The notes under the pieces: generated by a model
What the model saw: the letters and a program-made list of their open reading frames with translations, nothing else
What the model was told of the DNA's origin: nothing
Databases searched by the model: none
Program-made: the position numbers and the translations under genes
Shown here: positions 39,252-49,558 of the stretch, piece by piece
How positions within the stretch are numbered: the first letter of the stretch is position 1
Layout of the letters: each line of letters starts with the position of its first letter
Source of the DNA: Bartonella sp. F02
GTDB taxonomy: Bacteria > Pseudomonadota > Alphaproteobacteria > Rhizobiales > Rhizobiaceae
Assembly (NCBI RefSeq): GCF_026929975.1
Contig: NZ_JANHOK010000003.1
Coordinates: forward strand, 124,001 to 188,000
DNA length: 64,000 nucleotides
Direction of reading: 5' to 3'

Positions 39252-40046
39252 ATGAACTTTGCCAATACTAAACATCTATCAATTCTCTGGATAGGTGCGT
39301 TTTTTATCGCTTTTTCTTTGCATGTTGTATTAGGAGTTCAACTTTATTTTCAAAATATTGGTGTGAGTAGTGATGTGGTTTCACCGGTTATGACAATCAC
39401 TTTTGTACAAGAAATTACACATACTGATTTTGATAGGGAGAATATAGATGCAGATCTCGATAGAGGAATGGATCCGGAAGTTCAACAGTTTGATTTTTTC
39501 AAACAAGATCAAGAAATGTTAGTTCCAGAGATTAATGAGTTCAAATTGGAAGAAACACCATTGGAAAATTTGCAGCCTGTTGCCCAAAAGAACGATTTTA
39601 TAGCATCACAATCTTTAAAACAAAATCTCGCTCCAGAAATGACACGTAAAATAATTGTCAAAAAAACATCGGAGATATCAAAGATAGTCAAAAAACAGCA
39701 TCATGATGTAAAAGCAGCGCGTTCTCATGTTTCGGCTCAAAAGAATAATGCAGCAACATTAGAAGATATGTTGTTAATGCAGTGGTTAACAAAAGTGCAG
39801 GAGCAATTAGAAAAACAAAAACAATATGTTGTGCGACAACGGATCAGCTATGCAAAAGGTACAGTGCAGTTAGAGTTTAGAGTGCATGAACATGGATATA
39901 TTGTTTCTCGTCGTATTGCACGTTCTTCCGGAGACAAAGACCTTGATCGATTAGCGATGGCAGCGCTTCAGCGTGTTGGTATTCTTCCTCCTCCTCCGCT
40001 TTCAAAGGTGAATAAAATTATTAGAGTATCATTGATATTTTACTGA
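39252..40046 (+). CDS. tonB: TonB energy-transducing protein
   Basis: 264 residues. One N-terminal membrane segment (about 12-32) anchors a long charged periplasmic linker. The C-terminal TonB domain has KGTVQLEFRVHEHGYIVSRRIARSSGD as its start (positions about 205-231) and ends LPPPPLSKV ... LIFY. It transmits the proton-motive force to outer-membrane receptors such as HutA, from which it diverges. exbB and exbD are not in the window. GGTGAG precedes the ATG. Confidence 0.9.
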   Translation: MNFANTKHLSILWIGAFFIAFSLHVVLGVQLYFQNIGVSSDVVSPVMTITFVQEITHTDFDRENIDADLDRGMDPEVQQFDFFKQDQEMLVPEINEFKLEETPLENLQPVAQKNDFIASQSLKQNLAPEMTRKIIVKKTSEISKIVKKQHHDVKAARSHVSAQKNNAATLEDMLLMQWLTKVQEQLEKQKQYVVRQRISYAKGTVQLEFRVHEHGYIVSRRIARSSGDKDLDRLAMAALQRVGILPPPPLSKVNKIIRVSLIFY

Positions 40047-40136
40047 TTTTTATAGTTTTTCATCTCTGACTTTTGAAATATGGAAAAAATAGTTTTGTTT
40101 ATATTTTTATATACAAGAATTAGGTTTTGATTGTTT

Positions 40137-42260
40137 CTAGTAGCCAGCAGTAAGATGAGTTTTAATATCTGCTGTTCCAGTGAGGCGAGCTTTGTAAACT
40201 TCGTAATTTTCCATGACGCGCATTACATAGTTGCGTGTTTCTGTATAGGGAATGCGTTCAATCCAATCAACAACTTTATCAAGAGGTTGTCCTCTGGGAT
40301 CACCATAACGATTGGTCCACTCTTTTGCACGGCGCGGGCCTGCATTATAGCTTATTATAGTTAGTATATAAGATCCATTAAATCGTTTTAATTGTTCATC
40401 TAGAAAATGAGCGCCTAAAGTTGCGCTATAATTAGCATCGCTACTAAATTTTTTGGCTGACCATGCAATTGAATGTTTACGTGCAAGTTCTTTTGCTGTC
40501 GTTGGGAGAAGTTGTAACATCCCTCGTGCACCTGCTGTTGATATGGCCGTTGGATTAAATTCGCTTTCTTGACGAGCAATAGCATAGATGAGAGCTTTTT
40601 CTGTTGTGGAAATATTGGTCGATGCTGGAATAGCGCCAATAGGATGGGAGAGTGCACCAACATTTTTACCTTGGAAACTAGCTATTTTGCCAATTTTAAG
40701 GCTTGTATGATAGTCGTTATTTTTTTCTGCCATAACAGCGAGAAGAGCTAATTCTCCAGGGCTTTCTATTTTTTTACTCAGTTCTTTATAAATAATTTTT
40801 GCTAAATGAGCATAACCCACGGCTTCAAGACGTTTTATGACTTTAACAGCTTTTCGTGTACTAAAGCGTTGTCGTTCAGCCATTGTTGGTTTGGGAAAAT
40901 GGATTTCGAGTTTTTTTCGGTTAAGCCGCGCGGCAGCTAATTGACCATAATAGGTGACGCCAAAATGGGCCGCTTGTTGGAAATAATGTAGAGCTTTTTC
41001 ATGTTCATTGAATGCTTCAGCTGCTCGACCCATCCAATAATATCCACGAGATTTTGAAATAGGTGTTGAAGATAGTTGAGGAATTCGCGCAAAATGATGC
41101 ATTGCTAATTGAGGGTTATGAAGAAAGCGCAATGCATACCATCCTGCATGAAACTCAGCATCAACAGCGAGTAGAGGTTTGATATAGGTGTGGGTTGCAA
41201 CAAGCTGATAAGCAATTTTAGGTTTTTTTAAATCGAGCATTTCACGAGAAAGAGCGCGTCGTTCTTTCCACCACCTATCAGGATTAGTGAGATTTTCTGC
41301 ATCACGAGATGTTTTCATAATGAGCTTTGCTGCAGCACTATATTCTCCAGTGCGTCGAAGATAACGAATTTGAGCGAATTGTAAGAGAGGGTCTTTGGTC
41401 CATATTGGATGAACCGAACGCAATTTTTTTGCAGCGTTAGGGTCATTTTTTTCAACGGCAACAAATGCATTAAAAAGGGATTGGGCACGCGCTAATGATG
41501 CAATGCGTTCTGCTGAATCAAGACGATGTGCATAAAGCATAAACTTCAGGCGTTTTAGGTGGTCATCAGGCTTTAGGATAGTTTTTGCACTGTGGAAAAT
41601 AAGCCTTTCGTCTTCTGCAGTAAGTTTTGTTTTATGCCACCAAGGTGCAAGAACTTGTCGTGCACGCGCACTTTGTTTTGTTAAAAGAAGTGCTTGCGTA
41701 AATGCCGCCATCCCTTGTGCGGTGAGAGGAGAGTGATGAGAAAATTTTTGAAGGATTGCTTGTGCTGAATGGGTTTCACGAATAAAAGCGCGTTCAGCAT
41801 TTCGTTGCATAATGGTTAGATTGGGCCATCCTTTTAATTCTTTGATTGTATTAAAGATTTCATAACTGGGAATATTGATTTGGTCTGATGTATTAATGGC
41901 CCATGTTAAAATATGACGGTTGAGGCTGTTTGGTGCCATTGAATTCCGTAAAGATATTGCTGTTGTGATATCTGCGTTAAAAAGAGCATCTAAACCTAAT
42001 TTAAGTTGACTAATTGCTACAATTTCGTGAAAAGAAGGATTGTTATTGATTATAGTATTTATCGAGTGATACGATTTTTTTTCTTTTTCCATAATTAGAA
42101 AAGGACGTGCGGAAGGAGTTGGAACTCTTTCAGGTAAAAAAACTGCTTGTGCAAAAGCATTTGAGCATAGCGTTTTTGTTGCTAGCATGAGTGTTATAAA
42201 TATTAGAGAAAAAAAATGACCAGAAAATATACGCATCGAGAAAAGAGTAAATATACGCAT
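40137..42260 (-). CDS. slt: Soluble lytic murein transglycosylase
   Basis: 707 residues. A signal peptide (up to about residue 38) leads to a long alpha-helical superhelix, then the C-terminal SLT domain. The catalytic glutamate lies in AIARQESEFNP, followed by GARGMLQLLPTTA and SYNAGP, the family motifs. It cleaves peptidoglycan to 1,6-anhydro products in the periplasm. The 5' end is a partial tandem repeat with two candidate start codons, 42260 and 42236. It is convergent with tonB. Confidence 0.94.
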   Translation of the reverse strand: MRIFTLFSMRIFSGHFFSLIFITLMLATKTLCSNAFAQAVFLPERVPTPSARPFLIMEKEKKSYHSINTIINNNPSFHEIVAISQLKLGLDALFNADITTAISLRNSMAPNSLNRHILTWAINTSDQINIPSYEIFNTIKELKGWPNLTIMQRNAERAFIRETHSAQAILQKFSHHSPLTAQGMAAFTQALLLTKQSARARQVLAPWWHKTKLTAEDERLIFHSAKTILKPDDHLKRLKFMLYAHRLDSAERIASLARAQSLFNAFVAVEKNDPNAAKKLRSVHPIWTKDPLLQFAQIRYLRRTGEYSAAAKLIMKTSRDAENLTNPDRWWKERRALSREMLDLKKPKIAYQLVATHTYIKPLLAVDAEFHAGWYALRFLHNPQLAMHHFARIPQLSSTPISKSRGYYWMGRAAEAFNEHEKALHYFQQAAHFGVTYYGQLAAARLNRKKLEIHFPKPTMAERQRFSTRKAVKVIKRLEAVGYAHLAKIIYKELSKKIESPGELALLAVMAEKNNDYHTSLKIGKIASFQGKNVGALSHPIGAIPASTNISTTEKALIYAIARQESEFNPTAISTAGARGMLQLLPTTAKELARKHSIAWSAKKFSSDANYSATLGAHFLDEQLKRFNGSYILTIISYNAGPRRAKEWTNRYGDPRGQPLDKVVDWIERIPYTETRNYVMRVMENYEVYKARLTGTADIKTHLTAGY

Positions 42261-42504
42261 TGAGAAAAAAACCTTGAGATCTCGCTTTTTTGAATACTTT
42301 AATGAATTTTAAAACAAAAGCATAAAAGACGCGTTAACATATTTCTAGTTTTTTAAGAAATATGAGATATTAAGAGAAGTGTAATACACTATGTGGGTCT
42401 TTGAGGGTTTTTATCTGTTTCAATGATATAGTAAGATTATGTTTTAAAATTGATAATTGAAAGGGTTATTATTAAATAAGCCTAAGCAATATAAGGAGTT
42501 TATC

Positions 42505-43389
42505 ATGCTTGAGGGAGCGCTGACTGCACTTATTACACCGTTTGATGATAATGGTGCTATTGATGAAAAAGCATTTTGCAGTTTAGTGGAATGGCAAATT
42601 GCTCAAGGCATTAACGGTGTAAGTCCTGTTGGAACAACAGGTGAATCGGCGACTTTAACGCATGAAGAACATAAGCGCATTATAGAATTATGTGTTAATC
42701 AAGTTGCGAAACGTGTTCCTGTTGTTGCCGGAGCAGGATCAAATAGTACAGATGAAGCTGTAGAACTCGCTCAACATGCAGAAAAGGCAGGTGCTGATGC
42801 AGTTTTGGTTGTGACGCCCTATTATAACAAACCTAACCAACGCGGTTTATATAATCATTATGCTGCTGTTGCAAAAGCTATTTCTATTCCAATAGTCATT
42901 TATAATATTCCTGGTCGTTCTGTTATTGATATGACTGTGGAAACAATGAGAGATCTTTATCAAGATTTTAAAAATATTATTGGTGTCAAAGATGCTACGA
43001 GCAAAATTGAACGGGTTAGTGAACAGCGAGAAAAATGTGGTAAAGATTTTGTGCAACTCTCTGGTGATGATAGTACAGCATTAGGTTTTAATGCACATGG
43101 AGGTGTGGGGTGTATTTCTGTTTCATCAAATGTCGCACCGAAGCTTTGTGTGGAGCTGTATACTGCTTGCCGTCGTGGTGATTATAAAACAGCATTAGAG
43201 TTAAATGATCGTTTGATGCCTTTAAATCGTGGAGTATTTGTTGAACCAAATCCAGCAGGTATTAAATATGCTGCTTCAAAACTGGGGCTTTGTCGTGATG
43301 TGGTTCGGTTGCCGATTGTTCCATTAGAGGATACAACAAAAAGAATTATTGATTTAGCTTTGCAGCATGCAGGACTTTTGACAAAATAA
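42505..43389 (+). CDS. dapA: 4-hydroxy-tetrahydrodipicolinate synthase
   Basis: 294 residues from ATG 42505, with AAGGAG 6 bases upstream; an upstream in-frame start at 42457 lacks this. The motif [14 protein letters not shown] is the pyruvate-site loop, the catalytic tyrosine lies in TPYYNKP, and the Schiff-base lysine in GVKDATS. It condenses pyruvate and aspartate semialdehyde, the first step to lysine and meso-diaminopimelate. smpB follows after 18 bases. Confidence 0.96.
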   Translation: MLEGALTALITPFDDNGAIDEKAFCSLVEWQIAQGINGVSPVGTTGESATLTHEEHKRIIELCVNQVAKRVPVVAGAGSNSTDEAVELAQHAEKAGADAVLVVTPYYNKPNQRGLYNHYAAVAKAISIPIVIYNIPGRSVIDMTVETMRDLYQDFKNIIGVKDATSKIERVSEQREKCGKDFVQLSGDDSTALGFNAHGGVGCISVSSNVAPKLCVELYTACRRGDYKTALELNDRLMPLNRGVFVEPNPAGIKYAASKLGLCRDVVRLPIVPLEDTTKRIIDLALQHAGLLTK

Positions 43390-43407
43390 AATGGTATTAA
43401 AATAGCC

Positions 43408-43884
43408 ATGAACAAAAAAAAGAATACACCAGTACGAAAAATCATTGCGGATAATCGCAAAGCTCGCTTTAATTTTGAAATTCTTGATAGCCTTGAGGTT
43501 GGTCTTGTTTTGCATGGGACAGAAGTTAAATCTTTGCGTTCTAATCATGCCAATATTGCTGAGAGTTATGCAAGTTTTGAAAATGGTGAGTTGTGGTTAA
43601 TTAATGCTCATATTCCTGAATATACGCAGGCTAATCGTTTTAATCATGAGCCTCGTCGTTTACGTAAACTCTTAATAACCAAACGTGAAATGGCACGTTT
43701 TTTTAATGCAATTTCTCGTGAAGGAATGACTATCGTTCCGCTTAAACTGTATTTTAATGAACGAGGGCGTGTGAAATTAGAAATTGCTTTGGCGCGTGGG
43801 AAAAAGCTTCACGATAAGCGTGAAACGGAGAAAAAACGTGATTGGGGGCGTGAGAAAGCGAGACTGTTGAGAAAATACAGATGA
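43408..43884 (+). CDS. smpB: SsrA-binding protein SmpB
   Basis: 158 residues. [13 protein letters not shown] and the basic C-terminal tail [27 protein letters not shown] (only its start and end are family-typical) identify SmpB, the partner of tmRNA in rescue of stalled ribosomes. The dapA-smpB order is conserved in Rhizobiales. The tmRNA gene itself is not in this window. Confidence 0.96.
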   Translation: MNKKKNTPVRKIIADNRKARFNFEILDSLEVGLVLHGTEVKSLRSNHANIAESYASFENGELWLINAHIPEYTQANRFNHEPRRLRKLLITKREMARFFNAISREGMTIVPLKLYFNERGRVKLEIALARGKKLHDKRETEKKRDWGREKARLLRKYR

Positions 43885-43926
43885 TAAACTGTATTAGTGT
43901 TTCTCGTTTATTGTTAAATAGAGTTC

Positions 43927-44601
43927 TCAGCATTGATCTAAATATGTTTTTACGTCATGAAAGACTTGATGGAACATGTTATCCGTTAAGCGGCCTGTGT
44001 TTGTATTATAGCGGGAGCAGTGATAACTTGAGAAAATGCGGAGTCGACCAATGTTGTTTATCGCTCCATGACTAAAAGGATATTCTGAAACTTTAGCGTT
44101 TAAAGCACGGACGGTTGATTGGTGAGCAATGGTCCCAAGAGTAATAACAGCTTTAAGCTGAGGAAGATTAGCTAAGAGAGGTGAGAAAAAATATCGGCAA
44201 GTGTTGATTTCAGCTCCTGTAGGTTTATTCTCTGGTGGAACACAACGCACTGAATTGACAATGGCTGTATCAATGAGTTCAAGATTATCGTCTGGTCTTG
44301 CTTCAAAAGTTCCTTGAGCAAACCCAAATTTTTTTAAAGTGGAATAAAGTAATTGACCAGCATAGTCACCAGTGAATGGACGTCCAGTTCGATTTGCACC
44401 ACGTAAGCCCGGAGCAAGCCCCACGATAAGAAGGCGCGTTGTTGTTACACCTTTATAAGGAAAGAATGGTTTTACAGGTGCATTGTGCCAATGAGGTTCT
44501 TTTATTCGCCAATCTGCAATAAAGCTGTGTAGACGAGGACATAAATTACAATTTTGTGATGGTTCTGGATAAGAAAAGGTTAGTTTATTATTCATTATCA
44601 T
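43927..44601 (-). CDS. Family 5 uracil-DNA glycosylase
   Basis: 224 residues. The motif GLAPGLRGANRTGRPFTGD is the active-site loop of family 5 (UDGb) enzymes, which lack the usual polar catalytic residue here. Cluster cysteines lie in NCNLCPRL, and SSYHCSRYNTNTGRL gives the DNA-intercalating motif. It excises uracil and some other deaminated bases. It is convergent with smpB. A second, family 4, glycosylase gene lies at 28389-29228. Confidence 0.9.
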   Translation of the reverse strand: MIMNNKLTFSYPEPSQNCNLCPRLHSFIADWRIKEPHWHNAPVKPFFPYKGVTTTRLLIVGLAPGLRGANRTGRPFTGDYAGQLLYSTLKKFGFAQGTFEARPDDNLELIDTAIVNSVRCVPPENKPTGAEINTCRYFFSPLLANLPQLKAVITLGTIAHQSTVRALNAKVSEYPFSHGAINNIGRLRIFSSYHCSRYNTNTGRLTDNMFHQVFHDVKTYLDQC

Positions 44602-45026
44602 AGGATATCAATTATTTTTTATAAAAAATCATTTTCAATATGTATTGTTAAGAGAAAAATATTTTTATGATTTATTTTGTGAACAGAAAATGTGAAAAAA
44701 GCTATTTTTTTGTTATTCTCAAAGGTTTCTAATTGTCTGTAGAATTGATGTGATTTAAATGACTTATAAAACTTAATCTGCGTAAATGAACAGCGTTATT
44801 TGAAGAAATAAATATCATTTAATTTATTTTGTTAAAAGTGGCATTTGTTGTTGGTTTTAGTTAATTGTACCTTTTAGCTATATTCAGATTTCTAAATTTT
44901 TTTTTACAGAATAAGTTCCTTGAGCAAAAAATACTCAAATTTGTTTTGTTTTTCTTGTATTTTTCTGTCGTTATTGTATATTAGCAGATCTTAATCATTA
45001 ATTTAGCTTTTAAGAGAGAAGCATCA
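44602..45026. other. Intergenic region upstream of rpoZ
   Basis: About 425 A/T-rich bases between divergent genes. It must hold the promoters of the glycosylase and rpoZ genes. No convincing promoter pair, RNA gene or coding remnant was recognised. Confidence 0.4.
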
Positions 45027-45425
45027 ATGGCTCGCGTAACAGTAGAAGATTGTATTGATAAAGTTGATAATCGTTTTGAATTAGTACTCTTGGCTGGGCA
45101 TAGAGCACGCCAAATTTCACAAGGTGCACAGATTACTGTTAATCGTGATAATGATAAAAATCCAGTTGTTGCTTTGCGAGAAATCGCAGAGGAAACTTTA
45201 TCACCAGCTGATTTAAAGGAAGACCTTATCCATTCGCTACAAAAGCATGTAGAGGTAGATGAACCAGAAGTTGCAACAGAGTTTATCGCCTATTCAGGTG
45301 AGTCAGACAATGTTGCGGGTGCTTCTTCAGAAGAAGAAAAAAGCTCATTTGATTATATGTCGGAAGAGGATCTTCTGGCTGGTATTGAAGGTTTAGTAGT
45401 GCCAGAAAAAAACGATGATTACTAA
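45027..45425 (+). CDS. rpoZ: RNA polymerase omega subunit
   Basis: 132 residues. [20 protein letters not shown] and [12 protein letters not shown] are the omega signature that binds the beta' subunit; [14 protein letters not shown] completes the conserved part. The acidic C-terminal tail is the longer alphaproteobacterial type. GAGAGAAG lies before the ATG. The rsh gene follows, as in many proteobacteria. Confidence 0.96.
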   Translation: MARVTVEDCIDKVDNRFELVLLAGHRARQISQGAQITVNRDNDKNPVVALREIAEETLSPADLKEDLIHSLQKHVEVDEPEVATEFIAYSGESDNVAGASSEEEKSSFDYMSEEDLLAGIEGLVVPEKNDDY

Positions 45426-45547
45426 TTTATCGGATTTATTTTGTAAATTTTAAAGTAATTTTATTTTGTGTTATTATTTTTATTGACTTTTTGTGATTGA
45501 ATACTCGATGATAGTTGGGTTATGAAACTTTCAAGGATGTGCGTTGT

Positions 45548-47779
45548 ATGATGCGTCAATGCGAGCTTGTTGAGCGTGTTCGGCGTTACAAGCCTGACGT
45601 GAATGATGTTTTGTTAAATAAAGCTTATACTTATGCAATGCAAAAGCACAGCCATCAAAAACGTGCTTCAGGTGATCCTTATTTTTCGCATCCTCTGGAA
45701 GTTGCTTCTATTTTAACAGATATGCGGTTAGATGAAGCAACGATTGCCGTTGCTCTTTTGCATGATACAATTGAAGATACAAGTGCTACGCGCGCAGAAA
45801 TTGATAAGATTTTTGGGTCTGAAATTGGTAAGTTAGTTGAAGGACTTACAAAACTTAATAAACTTGATCTTGTATCGAAAAAAGCAGAACAAGCAGAAAA
45901 TCTTCGCAAGCTTCTTATTGCTATTTCAGATGATATTCGTGTTCTTTTAGTAAAGCTTGCGGATCGTCTTCATAACATGCGTACTCTTGATGTGATGCGT
46001 GATGATAAGCGTCGACGAATTGCTGAAGAAACAATGGATATTTATGCTCCGCTTGCTGGTCGTATGGGCATGCAGGATATGCGAGAAGAATTAGAAGATC
46101 GTGCTTTTTTTTATTTAAATACAGAAGGTTATCGCATAATTTCTCATAGACTTGCTGAATTGTCAAAACGAAATCGTGATTTACTTTCCACAATTGAGCA
46201 TGAATTAACAAAACTTTTTTTTGAGTATGGAATTAACGCTGATGTTAAAAGTCGTCAAAAAAAACCATATTCAGTTTTTCGTAAAATGGAAAGCAAAGCA
46301 TTATCTTTTGAACAATTATCTGATATTTTTGGATTTCGTGTGATTGTTAAAACGGTAGATGATTGTTATCGGGCTCTTGGTGTTATTCATACGACTTGGC
46401 CAATGGTTCCCGGTCGTTTTAAAGACTATATTTCTATTCCAAAACAAAACGATTATCGTTCAATTCATACAACAATTGTGGGACCTTCAAGGCAACGCGT
46501 TGAATTGCAGATTAGAACTGGCGCAATGCATGAAATTGCTGAATATGGTGTGGCTGCGCACTCTTTTTATAAAGATCATGGTTCAGGTTATTCGACATCA
46601 AGACTATCAAATGAAACCAATGCTTATGCGTGGTTACGTCAAACGATTCAGTCTTTATCGGATGGAGATAATCCAGAAGAGTTTTTAGAACATACAAAAC
46701 TTGAGCTTTTTCAAGATCAAGTTTTTTGTTTTACACCAAAAGGGCGATTGATGGCATTTCCGAAAGGTGCGACGCCGATTGATTTTGCTTATGCAGTTCA
46801 TACTGATATTGGGAATTCTTGTGTAGGCGTAAAGATCAATGGCCGAATTATGCCTTTAATGACTAAGTTAAAAAATGGTGATGAAGTTGATATTATTCGG
46901 TCAAAAACTAAGGCACCACCAGCGGCGTGGGAATCTCTCGTTGTAACTGGAAAAGCACGTTCTGCCATTCGTCGAGCTACGCGTGCAGCGGTTCGTAAGC
47001 AGTATTCGGGTTTAGGTTATCGTATTCTGGAACGGTTTTTTGAGTATATGGGAAAACAATTTTCCGAAGATTCTCTTAAAAAGGTTTTACCGCGTTTAGC
47101 ACGTAAAGATGTGGAAGATGTGTTGGCAGCTGTGGGGCGTGGTGAATTGGCCTGTATTGATGTCGTTAAAGCGGTTTATCCAGAATATCAAGATCATCGT
47201 GTTGTAAAAAAGCCTTCTTTAAAACCTGGAGAAGAAGGTTGGTTTAATATTGAAAATGCTCAAGGTATGATTTTTAAAGTTCCCGAGAGCGAAAATAATT
47301 CAACATTAGAAAAGAAATCTCAATATAAAAAAGCATTGCCTATTCGAGGAACAAATGGAGATATTCCTGTACGATTTTCTCCTGAAGGAGCTGTTCCTGG
47401 AGATCGGATTGTTGGTATTATGCAGCCAGGTTCAGGTATTGTTATTTATCCAATACAATCTTCAGCTTTGATGGCTTACGATGATCAGCCAGAGCGATGG
47501 ATCGATGTTCGTTGGGATATTGATGCTGAAAAACATGAGCGTTTTCCTGCACGTGTTAGTGTTGTGGCTGTTAATAACCCTGGATCTTTAGCTGAGATTA
47601 CTCAGATTATTTTTGCAAATGATGCCAATATTCAAAATTTATCTTTTATTCATATGGCACCAGATTTTACAGAAATTGTGATTGATTTAGAAGTTTGGGA
47701 TTTAAAGCATTTAAATCGTATCTTGTCTCAGTTAAAAGAAGCAGATTCGGTTAGTGCGGTACATCGAGTTTATGGATAA
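45548..47779 (+). CDS. rsh: Bifunctional (p)ppGpp synthetase/hydrolase
   Basis: 743 residues from ATG 45548. The hydrolase domain has the HD pair at His72-Asp73 (LLHDTIEDT) and SHP early. The synthetase domain has FGFRVIVKT, GRFKDYISIPK and NDYRSIHTTI. A TGS domain (VFCFTPKGRLMAFP) and a C-terminal ACT domain follow. Rsh is the single stringent-response enzyme of Rhizobiales, making and degrading the alarmone. AAGGAT lies 9-10 bases before the start. Its stop overlaps a possible upstream pyrE start. Confidence 0.96.
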   Translation: MMRQCELVERVRRYKPDVNDVLLNKAYTYAMQKHSHQKRASGDPYFSHPLEVASILTDMRLDEATIAVALLHDTIEDTSATRAEIDKIFGSEIGKLVEGLTKLNKLDLVSKKAEQAENLRKLLIAISDDIRVLLVKLADRLHNMRTLDVMRDDKRRRIAEETMDIYAPLAGRMGMQDMREELEDRAFFYLNTEGYRIISHRLAELSKRNRDLLSTIEHELTKLFFEYGINADVKSRQKKPYSVFRKMESKALSFEQLSDIFGFRVIVKTVDDCYRALGVIHTTWPMVPGRFKDYISIPKQNDYRSIHTTIVGPSRQRVELQIRTGAMHEIAEYGVAAHSFYKDHGSGYSTSRLSNETNAYAWLRQTIQSLSDGDNPEEFLEHTKLELFQDQVFCFTPKGRLMAFPKGATPIDFAYAVHTDIGNSCVGVKINGRIMPLMTKLKNGDEVDIIRSKTKAPPAAWESLVVTGKARSAIRRATRAAVRKQYSGLGYRILERFFEYMGKQFSEDSLKKVLPRLARKDVEDVLAAVGRGELACIDVVKAVYPEYQDHRVVKKPSLKPGEEGWFNIENAQGMIFKVPESENNSTLEKKSQYKKALPIRGTNGDIPVRFSPEGAVPGDRIVGIMQPGSGIVIYPIQSSALMAYDDQPERWIDVRWDIDAEKHERFPARVSVVAVNNPGSLAEITQIIFANDANIQNLSFIHMAPDFTEIVIDLEVWDLKHLNRILSQLKEADSVSAVHRVYG

Positions 47780-47792
47780 AAGAGATTTCATT

Positions 47793-48371
47793 ATGAATAC
47801 ACAAGATGTCATTGATATTTTTAAGAAAGCAGATGCTATTTTAGAGGGGCATTTTATTTTAACATCAGGTCGTCATAGCGCGATTTATATGCAGAAAGCA
47901 AAAGTATTTATGCATGCTGATTTGACAGAAAAGCTTTGTTATAGTTTAGCTCAAAAAATTAAGAAATGTGTTAAGGAAAAAATTGATTATATTGTGGGAC
48001 CTGCGATTGGTGGTCTTATTCCTGCTTATGAAACTTCACGCCATCTTGGTGTGCCTTCTATTTGGGTAGAGCGTGTGAATGGTGTATTTCAATTACGTCG
48101 TTTTGATATAAAAAAAGGTGCACGGGTTGTAATTGTTGAAGATATTGTAACAACAGGTCTTTCTATTCGTGAAACAGTTGAAGCATTAAATGCGGCGGGA
48201 GCAGATGTGGTCGCGAGTGTTTGTATTCTTGATCGTTCTGGTGGTAAAGTTAATGTTGGTGTTCCCTTGATTTCTCTCGCCGAATATGAAGTTGCATCTT
48301 ATGCTAGTGATGAAATTCCGCCTGAACTTGCGGAAATTCCAGCAATTAAACCAGGAAGTCGGAATATTTAA
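47793..48371 (+). CDS. pyrE: Orotate phosphoribosyltransferase
   Basis: 192 residues from ATG 47793, the size of Brucella-type PyrE; in-frame ATG 47772 is an alternative. HFILTSGRHS and the PRPP loop VVIVEDIVTTGLSI are typical. It makes OMP from orotate in pyrimidine synthesis. The gene is 13 bases after rsh. A dihydroorotase homologue lies at 55926-57254. Confidence 0.95.
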   Translation: MNTQDVIDIFKKADAILEGHFILTSGRHSAIYMQKAKVFMHADLTEKLCYSLAQKIKKCVKEKIDYIVGPAIGGLIPAYETSRHLGVPSIWVERVNGVFQLRRFDIKKGARVVIVEDIVTTGLSIRETVEALNAAGADVVASVCILDRSGGKVNVGVPLISLAEYEVASYASDEIPPELAEIPAIKPGSRNI

Positions 48372-48475
48372 TTGTCTTTATGTTGCTTTGTTTTTATGTA
48401 ACAGCTGGGTAAGATTAATTTAAATTTCGAATAAGAAAAAGTATTTTGTTTGTACAGAGTATATATGAGAGTTAT

Positions 48476-49078
48476 ATGTTTTTTCGTCATAAACACCTAA
48501 TAGGTTTTGGAGAACATTCCCGATTTTGGCTTTGGCTGCGTCGGTTATTTTACCGTTTATTTTTTTATATACGGAAGCGTATTCTACGGATATCTGCAAC
48601 GCCTCATAAGGTGGCACTAGGATTTTCTGTGGGTATTTTTTTAGCTTGCTCGCCATTTTTTGGATTTCATATTATTTTAGCAGTATTTTTGTCTTGGATT
48701 TTTCGTGGTAATTTTGCTGCAGCAATTATTGGAACTATTTTTTCTAATCCATTGACATTTTTGTTCATTATTATGGTTGATTATAAGATAGGTTCTCTCT
48801 TCTTATCATTTTTTGGTGATGTAAATGAGATCTCCCTTTCTCAAGTTCGTACGATGTTTGATGGTTTGACAGTTTCAAAAATATGGTTGATTTTTGAAAA
48901 CATGTGGAGTTTGATTATGCTGCCGATGATTATAGGTGGTGCTCTTTTGGGGTTTATCTTAGGAATCTTGTCTTATATAGGTGTTTACAGAGCTATAGTT
49001 CGGTTTCAACAAAAGCAACATCAAAGAATGATAAAAAAAAATACATTTGCGAGAGAAAATTCAGGTGATGTTTTATGA
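48476..49078 (+). CDS. DUF2062 family membrane protein
   Basis: 200 residues from ATG 48476 (a TTG at 48446 is in frame but lacks a site). A short basic N-terminus is followed by [24 protein letters not shown], whose FACSPFFG-like core typifies DUF2062, and by [11 protein letters not shown]. Three or four membrane segments are present. The function is unknown. Its TGA overlaps the acpS start (ATGA), so the two are coupled. Confidence 0.85.
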   Translation: MFFRHKHLIGFGEHSRFWLWLRRLFYRLFFYIRKRILRISATPHKVALGFSVGIFLACSPFFGFHIILAVFLSWIFRGNFAAAIIGTIFSNPLTFLFIIMVDYKIGSLFLSFFGDVNEISLSQVRTMFDGLTVSKIWLIFENMWSLIMLPMIIGGALLGFILGILSYIGVYRAIVRFQQKQHQRMIKKNTFARENSGDVL

Positions 49079-49476
49079 TCGTTGGTCTTGGAAACGATAT
49101 GATCGATATAAGACGAATTGAAAGAATGTTGGTTCGTTATGGAAATCGCTTTATCCAGCGTGTTTTTACAGATGTAGAGCAACGCAAATCTGAGAACCGT
49201 CAAAAAAGATCTTATTCTTATGCAAAGAGGTTCGCTGCAAAAGAGGCATGTGCTAAAGCTTTAGGAACAGGAATTTCCCGTGGTGTAAGCTGGAAAAATA
49301 TGGGAGTGGTCAATTTACCATCCGGCAAACCAGTTATGCAATTAACAAATGGTGCACAAGTCCAGTTGCAGAAGTTATTGCCTCCAAATCATGATGCGAT
49401 TATCCATCTAAGTATAACAGATGATTTTCCTTGGGCACAAGCATTTGTTATTATAGAGGCGCTCCCGCATGAGTAG
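49075..49476 (+). CDS. acpS: Holo-[acyl-carrier-protein] synthase
   Basis: 133 residues. [13 protein letters not shown] and [14 protein letters not shown] are the two signature blocks, with the magnesium ligands Asp8 and the Glu of KEA. It attaches 4'-phosphopantetheine to ACP. The 4-base overlap upstream and the close lepB gene downstream place it in the acpS-lepB-rnc-era cluster. Confidence 0.95.
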   Translation: MIVGLGNDMIDIRRIERMLVRYGNRFIQRVFTDVEQRKSENRQKRSYSYAKRFAAKEACAKALGTGISRGVSWKNMGVVNLPSGKPVMQLTNGAQVQLQKLLPPNHDAIIHLSITDDFPWAQAFVIIEALPHE

Positions 49477-49558
49477 ATAGTGTTAAAGATTGTGCTTTTA
49501 TTATTTCAACATTATGATAGAAAAATCAGTTCTATCTATAATGAGAAGGCAGTATGAG

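Noticed and set aside
46359-46688. 109-codon frame inside rsh
   Set aside because: Same-strand shadow over the synthetase domain; no independent evidence.
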